Source: Methanobacteriota archaeon (GTDB lineage Archaea; Thermoplasmatota; Thermoplasmata; RBG-16-68-12). From it: DNA of 5,647 nt. Position numbers and translations under genes: made by a program. The notes under the pieces were generated by a model, which was not told the origin of the DNA, searched no databases, and saw nothing but the letters and a program-made list of their open reading frames with translations. The stretch spans positions 1 to 5,647 of the forward strand of contig VBLS01000097.1 in assembly GCA_005878635.1 (NCBI GenBank), in the 5' to 3' direction. The stretch's first letter is position 1; each line of letters starts with the position of its first letter. Positions 1-5,647 of the stretch are shown piece after piece.

Positions 1-1
1 G

Positions 2-748
<747 letters not shown>

Positions 749-1947
749 GATTCGCGGTAGCCGGTTGACCTTGAAGCTGGATGCCCTTCGCGCGCGTTCG
801 ACCGAGGACGTTCGGCGGCTGCGGGCGCCCGAAGGCTATCTGCGAGCGGGCGCGCCTCGGTACGCGACGTTGTTCGGACGCGACTCTCTCATCTCTGCGT
901 TGCAGATGCTCGACATCGATCCGACCATTGCGGCCGCCACATTACGAATCTTGGCGTCCTTCCAAGGGCGGGGCGAGGATCGGGAGTCGGAGGAACAACC
1001 GGGGAAAATCCTGCACGAGCATCGGTTCGACGCCGCGTCGCGCCTCGAGCTGCCATCCTGGAAGTTCCCGTATTACGGAAGCGTCGACAGCACCCCCCTT
1101 TTCCTGATCGTAGGGGATGCGTACCTTCGGAAGACCGCAGATTCGCAGCTCGCGAGGGAATTGTGGGGCGCCTTCCGCTCGGCGCACGAGTGGATGGCGC
1201 GGTATGGTGATTCAGACCACGACGGCTACTTGGAGTACGAACGGACGAACCCGTCGGGCCTCTTCCACCAGGGATGGAAGGATGGTTCGAACGACCATCT
1301 GCGTATCTCGCCTCCCGTCGCGTTGGTCGAAGTCCAAGGATACGCGTACGCTGCGCACCGAGCCTTCGCCTCCTTGGCGCAAGCTCAGGGCGACACGGTC
1401 GACGCGGCCGCCGCACGAGACGCCGCGGAACATCTTCGAGAACGCATCAACGAGGACTTCTGGCTCGAGGATCAAGGGTTCTTTGCCCTGGCTCTGGACG
1501 GGACGAAGCGCCCGCGACGCGCCGCGACCTCGAACCCGGCCCACCTTCTCCTTTGCGGTGTGGTGGAACCCCGTCGACTCGACCGGATGGTTTCGCGGCT
1601 GTTCTCCTCCGATCTGTGGACACCATTCGGCGTCCGCACGCATGCCAGCACCGAGCCCGATTTCGATCCGCTCTCCTATCATCTCGGGAGCGTGTGGCCG
1701 CACGACAACTGGTTCCTCTATCGAGGGCTCCTCGCCGCCGGCAGAGAGGCAGAGGCCCAACGCGTCCGCGATGCGCTCTTGATCGCCCGCGACGCGCTCG
1801 GGAAGATACCGGAATTCTACGGTGTAATCGACGACCAAATCATCGACCTCTCTCGAGAAACGCGAGGCCGCCCGCAGGCGAACCCTCTCCAGGCGTGGGC
1901 ATCGGCGGGCCTCCTCGACATGATTTCTCGACATCCGGACGCGGACG

Positions 1948-2826
1948 TCAGCCCTTGATCGTCCAGCCAATGAGGCCGCGGATGTAAAACCGCTGGAGGA
2001 CGAGGTACAGGGCCACGGGGACGATCATCGTTAGGATCGCGCCGGCCGACAGAAGATCGTAAGGATGGGCCAGTTGGCCGCTAAGCCGCGGGACGCATTG
2101 GGTCGACAGGAACCAGTCCGATTTCTGAACGAGGACTTGCGCGAAAAAGAAATCATTCCAGACCCACATGAATTGGAAGACGACCACGGCCGCCATGGCA
2201 GGCAGCGCCATCGGCAGCACAATCTTGTAGAAGATCTTGAAATCGGAGGCGCCATCCACCCGCGCTGCCTCCTCGATCTCTTCGGGAAGGGTTCGGAAAA
2301 AGTTCCGCATGAAAAGGATGATCCACGGAATGCCCCACGCCGAGTGGACGAGGATCAAGCTCAGGAGATTGCTGATCAGGCCCAAGGCGATCATGAGGTT
2401 GTAGACGGGGACTGCGACCATCATCTGAGGGACGGCCATGAACAGGACGACGGAGAGGAAGATGTAGTCCCGAGTCCGCGTGCGGAACCTTGCGAATCCG
2501 TAACCGGCGAAGGCCCCCACAAGCATTGGGATGATCGTCGCTGGCAATGCGACGAAAAACGAATCTCGGAGGCCCAAGGAGAGAGGACACCCCGGGTTGT
2601 TCCATGCCGAGATGAAGTTATCGAACGTCAAATGGAAGGGGGACGGGTTCCACCACCCGAGGGCTGTCTCGGATAGCGGGCGCACGGACACCACGGCGAC
2701 TCCGATGAAGGGAAGCAACCAAGCGAGTCCCACGGTCCAGGCAACGACGTGGATCAAGATGGTTCGGGGACGAAAGGGAAGTTTCCACGGTCGGCGCCTC
2801 GGCCCCCGGTCGACAAGGCTCGTCAT
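1948..2826 (-). CDS. malG: MalG-like sugar ABC transporter inner-membrane permease
   Basis: This is one of the two membrane subunits of a CUT1 carbohydrate importer, 292 residues long. A short basic N-terminus precedes about six hydrophobic segments: roughly 24-47, 88-112, 121-145, 148-172, 205-225 and 258-280. The cytoplasmic coupling loop that docks on MalK is clear as EEIEEAARVDGAS (182-194) followed by KIVLPMALPA (201-210), the classic EAA motif with its conserved Gly. The C-terminus FYIRGLIGWTIKG matches the typical MalG tail that reaches into the ATPase dimer. The start is ATG at 2826-2824, preceded by GGGTGA (2838-2833) with a 6-base spacer. The ATG also overlaps the stop of the malF-like gene (ATGA), indicating translational coupling. 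It is the last gene of the minus-strand operon, and its TGA at 1950-1948 lies inside the 3' end of the convergent hydrolase gene. The family is secure; substrate (maltose, trehalose or a related glucan) is inferred from neighbours. Confidence 0.95.
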   Translation of the reverse strand: MTSLVDRGPRRRPWKLPFRPRTILIHVVAWTVGLAWLLPFIGVAVVSVRPLSETALGWWNPSPFHLTFDNFISAWNNPGCPLSLGLRDSFFVALPATIIPMLVGAFAGYGFARFRTRTRDYIFLSVVLFMAVPQMMVAVPVYNLMIALGLISNLLSLILVHSAWGIPWIILFMRNFFRTLPEEIEEAARVDGASDFKIFYKIVLPMALPAMAAVVVFQFMWVWNDFFFAQVLVQKSDWFLSTQCVPRLSGQLAHPYDLLSAGAILTMIVPVALYLVLQRFYIRGLIGWTIKG

Positions 2827-3878
2827 GGCGAGTCACCCGTCGGCGCGATCGTCGCCTGGGGCGAATCGGTTCCCACCTCCGCGGGCTTTGCCCGCGCCCT
2901 TAGGAGCCGCCTCTTGTGCCTGGGCAGATTGAGCAGCTCCCGGAACAGGCTGATCGACACGACGAACGTGAAGATCGTGAGCAAGGTAGCGACGACCGCC
3001 GCGTGGTTGTAATCTTGGACGTAGAAAAACCGGTACATCTGGAGGGCGAGGACATCCGCCGCCCCGCCAAGGCCTCCCTGCTGGTTCGTTGCCCCAATCA
3101 CGATATCGAACAACTTGAGCTCCCACAGGACCGTCATCGTGACGATGACGAGGGTGACAGGCTTGAGGAGGGGCCAGGTGATTTTGCGGAATACTTGCCA
3201 TTCCGACGCGCCGTCCACGCGCGCGGCCTCGAAGTAGTCCTTCGGAATCGTGGTCAAGCCGGCGGAATAGACGATCATGCTGAATCCGGTCCACGACCAT
3301 ACGGTCCCCATGATCAAACCGAAGAGGAGGGTGCTCGGATTGGAGGTGAGCCAATTCACCGCCAGGCCCTTGATCCCGATCGAGCCAAAGAACGCTGGGA
3401 CGAGGCCGATGGGCGCTTCGAGGATGAATTTGAGGACCGTACCGATGACGATTAGCGGCGTGACCATCCCCAGGAAAATCATCGATTTGACGATCGCCGC
3501 CCCCCGGACTCTTTGGAGGAGCATCGCCAGGAACAGGCCCATGAACATCGTCAACGGGAGGTGGAGCCCAATCCAGATCAGATTGTTAATCAAGGTCCCG
3601 CACGGGGGGCCGGTTTGTAGGCAATCGGCGTTCACGGTTTGCTTGGACCCGATGACCGTCGCAAAGTTGTCCAGGCCCGTAAATTGGCCGTCAGCGCCGA
3701 CGAACCCCAGGGTCAGCGTTGCAACCACGGGGTAGATGACGAGTACAATCAGGAAGATCGTCGCAGGGAGGATGAAGGCGACAAAGGTCGCTTGTGACCG
3801 CAACCTTCGAAGAATCCATCCTGCTCCCGGAATAGAAGGGAGAAGGCGGGGTCGGGGCCCGCCCTCTCGTCGGTTCAT
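2823..3878 (-). CDS. malF: MalF-like sugar ABC transporter inner-membrane permease
   Basis: This is the partner permease of the MalG-like protein, 351 residues. Hydrophobic segments lie at about 31-60, 99-121, 131-153, 182-208, 240-262 and 292-313. The EAA coupling loop is DYFEAARVDGAS (214-225) followed by FRKITWPLLKP (230-240). The N-terminal 30 residues are basic and Pro/Gly-rich, and the last ~35 residues form a polar Arg/Pro/Ala tail after the final helix. The first extracytoplasmic loop carries two close cysteines (C86 and C93). It lacks the extra helices and large periplasmic domain of enterobacterial MalF, so it is the compact form usual in other bacteria and archaea. The start ATG at 3878-3876 overlaps the stop of the binding-protein gene (ATGA), and its own TGA at 2825-2823 overlaps the malG start. 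No strong Shine-Dalgarno precedes it, consistent with re-initiation or coupling. Family assignment is firm; substrate is inferred. Confidence 0.95.
   Translation of the reverse strand: MNRREGGPRPRLLPSIPGAGWILRRLRSQATFVAFILPATIFLIVLVIYPVVATLTLGFVGADGQFTGLDNFATVIGSKQTVNADCLQTGPPCGTLINNLIWIGLHLPLTMFMGLFLAMLLQRVRGAAIVKSMIFLGMVTPLIVIGTVLKFILEAPIGLVPAFFGSIGIKGLAVNWLTSNPSTLLFGLIMGTVWSWTGFSMIVYSAGLTTIPKDYFEAARVDGASEWQVFRKITWPLLKPVTLVIVTMTVLWELKLFDIVIGATNQQGGLGGAADVLALQMYRFFYVQDYNHAAVVATLLTIFTFVVSISLFRELLNLPRHKRRLLRARAKPAEVGTDSPQATIAPTGDSP
2833..2838 (-). promoter_or_regulatory. Ribosome-binding site for the malG-like gene
   Basis: GGGTGA on the minus strand lies 6 bases before the ATG at 2826, within the last codons of the malF-like gene. 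Together with the ATGA overlap it supports independent as well as coupled initiation of malG. Confidence 0.55.
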
Positions 3879-5167
3879 GGTTGGTTCGCAGCCGCCGTCT
3901 GGATGTTCGTCAGGACCGTCTGCCAGGTACCCGGGTTCGCCCAGAGGCTCTGGAGCTGACTCCAGAACACACCCTGGAACGGGTTGCCGATCGTGTCATC
4001 CAGATCAGAAAGGACCGTCTTGCCGGACAGCAGATTCGCGACGTTCCGGTCCACTGTAGGATAGGCGGTCGTGGGAACATTCGCCGCCGTGGCGACGTGG
4101 CCGCCCTGCTTCACCTGAAGCTCCTGCGCCGGCTCCGACGCGAGGTACTGGGCCAGCCGCTTCGCGAGGTCCTGGTGGGCCCCGAATTTCGGGACGAAGA
4201 AGTAGTCCGCTGCAAAGACGATTCCTTGGTTCGCGACCCCTCCCGGCAGCGGGAAGACCCCCAGCGCGCTCGGGTTCGGGACCATGCCGGTGATCCAGCT
4301 TCCCATGAAGTAGAGGGGGTTCGTGCCGTCCCACCAGAGCGTCACGCCCGGATTGTCCCAGGTTGTCGGCGCCGTCCAGAATCCATTCGTCAGGGTCGGC
4401 ACGAGGTAGTTCTGGAAGATCGACTTCACGCTCGGGTCGGTCCAGGAGAGGCTCCGATTGGCCAGGGCCTTGTGCATGGACGCCCCGCCGTACGTCTCGA
4501 TGAAGTGCTCGACTACGTCGGAGAGCGGCCAACCGACTCCGTCTCCAGCCATGAGCGGGGGATTGCCTGTCGAGTTCTTGATCGAGCCGAGCAGGGAGAA
4601 GAACCCTTGCCAGGTCGTCGGGGCCGACCAACTGTTAGCCTGGAAAAACGTGGTGTTGTACCAGAAGCCGGGCTTGACTTTCCCCGTGTAAGCGCCGCCC
4701 CAGATGTGACCGCTCGCCGTGAGGGGGTCGAGGGCTCCCGCCTGGTAGGACGACGGACCGATCGTGCCCGTCAAATCGGTGACCCAATTCTTCGCGGCCC
4801 ACTGCTTGATCGTCGCGCTGGGCATGAAGATCAGGTCGGCCGGAGATTGTCCGGCCTGAAAAGCAATCGGTAAGGTCGGGGACAAGTCCTCCTGGCGCGT
4901 AGGTGTATACACGTACGGGATTCCGGTGTCGTTCGTGAATTTATCGAGCACGGGTTTGAACTTCCCCCATTCCGAACTCGGGTTTTTGATCGCGTCTCCC
5001 GCCCAAGGGCCGATCACCTGGACAGGAACCACCGCGGCCTTGGGCGCTGCCGCATAGTACACGCCGACCGCCGTGATCACATTCGTGACGATCAGCAAGG
5101 CCACGATAATCGCGATGAGCCTGCCGGACGTCTTTGACGGGACATAGTCCGCCCCGCCCGATGACAC
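3875..5167 (-). CDS. malE: Membrane-anchored extracellular solute-binding protein (family 1, MalE-like)
   Basis: This is the sugar-capturing subunit of the importer, exposed outside the cell. From GTG at 5167 it has 430 residues. A short polar N-terminus (SSGGADYVPSKTSGR) precedes one strong membrane helix at about 17-41, then a soluble domain rich in Trp, Tyr and Asn, as expected for sugar binding. Family-1-like stretches include AGQSPADLIFMPS, GAYTGKVKPGFWYN, LYFMGSWITGMVPNP and FPLPGG. The C-terminal DLAKRLAQYLASEPAQE block is typical of these proteins. There is no lipobox and no cysteine anywhere in the protein, so a lipid anchor is unlikely; an uncleaved helix or an atypical signal peptide is more plausible. 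The start was chosen because AGGAGGA (5183-5177) sits 9 bases before this GTG. A TTG at 5206 would add 13 residues but has no comparable site. It is first in the malE-malF-malG operon, and its TGA overlaps the malF start. The gene symbol reflects role and position; sequence divergence leaves the ligand open. Confidence 0.88.
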   Translation of the reverse strand: MSSGGADYVPSKTSGRLIAIIVALLIVTNVITAVGVYYAAAPKAAVVPVQVIGPWAGDAIKNPSSEWGKFKPVLDKFTNDTGIPYVYTPTRQEDLSPTLPIAFQAGQSPADLIFMPSATIKQWAAKNWVTDLTGTIGPSSYQAGALDPLTASGHIWGGAYTGKVKPGFWYNTTFFQANSWSAPTTWQGFFSLLGSIKNSTGNPPLMAGDGVGWPLSDVVEHFIETYGGASMHKALANRSLSWTDPSVKSIFQNYLVPTLTNGFWTAPTTWDNPGVTLWWDGTNPLYFMGSWITGMVPNPSALGVFPLPGGVANQGIVFAADYFFVPKFGAHQDLAKRLAQYLASEPAQELQVKQGGHVATAANVPTTAYPTVDRNVANLLSGKTVLSDLDDTIGNPFQGVFWSQLQSLWANPGTWQTVLTNIQTAAANQP

Positions 5168-5176
5168 GCCTGTAGA

Positions 5177-5183
5177 TCCTCCT
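5177..5183 (-). promoter_or_regulatory. Shine-Dalgarno site for the malE-like gene
   Basis: Read on the minus strand the bases are AGGAGGA, a near-perfect anti-16S match, ending 9 bases before the GTG at 5167. It decides the start: the in-frame TTG at 5206 lies upstream of this site, so translation from TTG would run through it. Confidence 0.7.
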
Positions 5184-5233
5184 GTGGCCACTCCTCTGAC
5201 CCCCAAACCTTGGCGGCGGGATGGCTTCGTCGG

Positions 5234-5250
5234 CTTTTACTCTTATTGAC
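5234..5250 (-). promoter_or_regulatory. Possible promoter (AT-rich, TATA-like element) for the malE-malF-malG operon
   Basis: On the minus strand this reads GTCAATAAGAGTAAAAG, the most AT-rich patch in a very GC-rich leader. If the AATAAG part acts as an archaeal TATA-like box, transcription would begin roughly 25 bases further on, near 5215-5220, giving a leader of about 50 bases before GTG 5167. The match to a canonical box is weak and no bacterial -35/-10 pair was convincing. Confidence 0.3.
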
Positions 5251-5268
5251 GACTTGAGCAGAAAGTAA
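5237..5268. repeat. Imperfect inverted repeat, possible operator
   Basis: Plus-strand TTACTCT (5237-5243) and AAAGTAA (5262-5268) are inverted copies matching at 6 of 7 positions with 18 bases between them, and they enclose or touch the AT-rich promoter candidate. Arms of the TACTTT/AGTA type are reminiscent of half-sites of the TrmB sugar regulator's TGM motif, but the spacing does not fit the known TACTTT-N3-AGTA layout. The regulator assignment is therefore speculative. Confidence 0.3.
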
Positions 5269-5324
5269 CCTTGAGGAACTGGGGTGAGCAGGCGGTTCTC
5301 TTCAGCGACTAGCCCGGTGGCACT

Positions 5325-5339
5325 CCGCAGCCGGTGCGG
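5325..5339. repeat. Short GC dyad (5-bp arms, 5-base centre) after the treT-like gene
   Basis: CCGCA (5325-5329) and TGCGG (5335-5339) are perfect inverted arms around GCCGG. It lies about 30 bases past the treT stop on the minus strand. It could form a small hairpin or be a protein-binding dyad. There is no following U-run, so it is not a standard intrinsic terminator, and arms this short occur by chance in GC-rich DNA. Confidence 0.3.
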
Positions 5340-5368
5340 GCGATTCGGCGGTTTCGCCATCAATCATG

Positions 5369-5647
5369 TCAATTTCCTGAGATGAGGTCCGAGTAGAGGC
5401 GGAGGTGGTCCCGCAGGTATCGGGTGATGAGGAACTCCCGCCGGACGCGCTCTCGGCCGGCGCGTCCCATCTCCCGGCGACGGGCCTCGTCCCTCAGCAA
5501 CTCAATAGTCCGGTCGGCCGCCTGGCGGACGGACGATACGAGGCAACCGTGCACCCCGTCTTCGATCTGGATCCGGATGCCCCCGACGTCGCCGCCGACG
5601 ACCGGCACGCCCTTCCACAGGGCCTCGCTGACGATGAGGCCGAACCC
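5369..5647 (-). CDS. treT: GT4 glycosyltransferase, TreT-like trehalose synthase, C-terminal fragment cut by window edge
   Basis: Only the last 92 residues are inside the window, open to its right edge. They start with GFGLIVSEALWKGVPVVGG followed by DVGGIRIQIEDG and a GCLV turn. This is the nucleotide-sugar-binding end of a GT-B fold family 4 enzyme. The Glu in VSEAL is the second Glu of the E-x7-E motif; the first should lie just beyond base 5647. The combination EALWKG, VVGG.VGGI..QI.DG and the tail FLITRYLRDHLRLYSDL resembles, from memory, archaeal trehalose glycosyltransferring synthase (TreT), which makes trehalose reversibly from NDP-glucose and glucose. TreT lies next to a maltose/trehalose ABC importer in Thermococcales, which fits the neighbours here. 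The stop is TGA at 5371-5369. A different GT4 enzyme, such as a sucrose- or glycan-forming one, cannot be excluded from the fragment. The family is secure; TreT identity is probable. Confidence 0.8.
   Translation of the reverse strand, partial: GFGLIVSEALWKGVPVVGGDVGGIRIQIEDGVHGCLVSSVRQAADRTIELLRDEARRREMGRAGRERVRREFLITRYLRDHLRLYSDLISGN

Larger units (their letters stand above)
5168..5368 (-). other. Intergenic leader between treT-like and malE-like genes
   Basis: This 201-base gap is the only sizeable noncoding stretch and lies upstream of the transporter operon on the minus strand. It contains a GC-rich dyad close to the treT end, a more AT-rich segment at about 5234-5268 suited to a promoter or operator, and the Shine-Dalgarno of malE. 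No U-rich run after the treT stop was found that would make a convincing terminator, so read-through from treT into malE remains possible. An open minus-strand frame starting near 5360 continues through this gap into the malE region, but its protein looks like an out-of-frame shadow. Confidence 0.6.

Noticed and set aside
1212..1970. 252-residue open frame on the minus strand opposite the hydrolase gene
   Set aside because: It lies wholly antisense to a gene with strong family motifs, has an Arg/Glu/Val-biased composition typical of GC-rich shadow frames, and shows no recognisable motif.
1274..1987. 237-residue plus-strand frame within the hydrolase gene, running into the malG end
   Set aside because: It is an out-of-frame, Arg-rich shadow of the hydrolase gene with no motif.
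2065..2676. 203-residue acidic/His-rich plus-strand frame opposite malG
   Set aside because: Its charged composition is what the complement of membrane-helix codons gives; no start signal or motif supports it.
3881..4873. 330-residue open frame on the plus strand opposite the binding-protein gene
   Set aside because: It is Arg/Asp/Glu-rich antisense translation with no domain signature; the minus-strand frame encodes a coherent binding protein with a helix, ribosome-binding site and operon context.
5347..5358. Small hairpin GGCG-GTTT-CGCC just after the treT stop as a terminator
   Set aside because: The stem is only 4 bp with no following T-run on the minus strand, so it is likely chance in GC-rich DNA.
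4941..5363. 140-residue minus-strand frame starting in the treT-malE gap and running into malE
   Set aside because: A start pair TTG-ATG exists, but the downstream two thirds is a frame shadow of malE, the product is Arg/Pro-rich without motifs, and no good ribosome-binding site precedes it.

Overview
The window is GC-rich, densely coded and carries six genes, two of them cut by the window edges. They form a sugar-uptake and alpha-glucan/trehalose locus. The best overall reading is a maltose/trehalose-type ABC importer (CUT1 family) with two sugar-handling enzymes. The organism is probably an archaeon, and a GC-rich uncultured Thermoplasmata-like lineage would fit. The reasons are a TreT-type trehalose synthase end, a solute-binding protein held by an N-terminal membrane helix without a lipobox cysteine, and GTG/TTG start use with an AGGAGGA Shine-Dalgarno. 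This is inference; a bacterial host is not excluded.

Plus strand, 2-1958: the C-terminal two thirds of a MalK/UgpC-type transport ATPase (2-748) is followed, in a different frame and possibly overlapping it, by a glycogen-debranching/amylo-alpha-1,6-glucosidase-type glycoside hydrolase (666-1958). The hydrolase consists only of the catalytic (alpha/alpha)6-type domain.

Minus strand, 5647 down to 1948: the last 92 residues of a GT4 glycosyltransferase resembling trehalose glycosyltransferring synthase TreT (5369-5647) come first. A 201-base intergenic region follows, containing a possible promoter and two imperfect or short dyads. Then come a solute-binding protein (3875-5167), a MalF-like permease (2823-3878) and a MalG-like permease (1948-2826). 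The three transporter genes are joined by two ATGA stop/start overlaps, so they are almost certainly one translationally coupled operon.

The two gene sets converge, and their last codons overlap by 11 bases (1948-1958), leaving no room for a conventional terminator between them. Together the genes suggest this route: the binding protein captures an oligosaccharide or disaccharide outside the cell, MalF/MalG with the MalK dimer import it, the debranching-type hydrolase trims alpha-glucan, and TreT interconverts trehalose with NDP-glucose plus glucose. The gene content resembles the trehalose/maltose locus known from Thermococcales (malE-malF-malG-treT-malK), but here it is split onto two convergent strands with a debranching enzyme added. 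No mobile element, CRISPR array, tRNA or rRNA was recognised.
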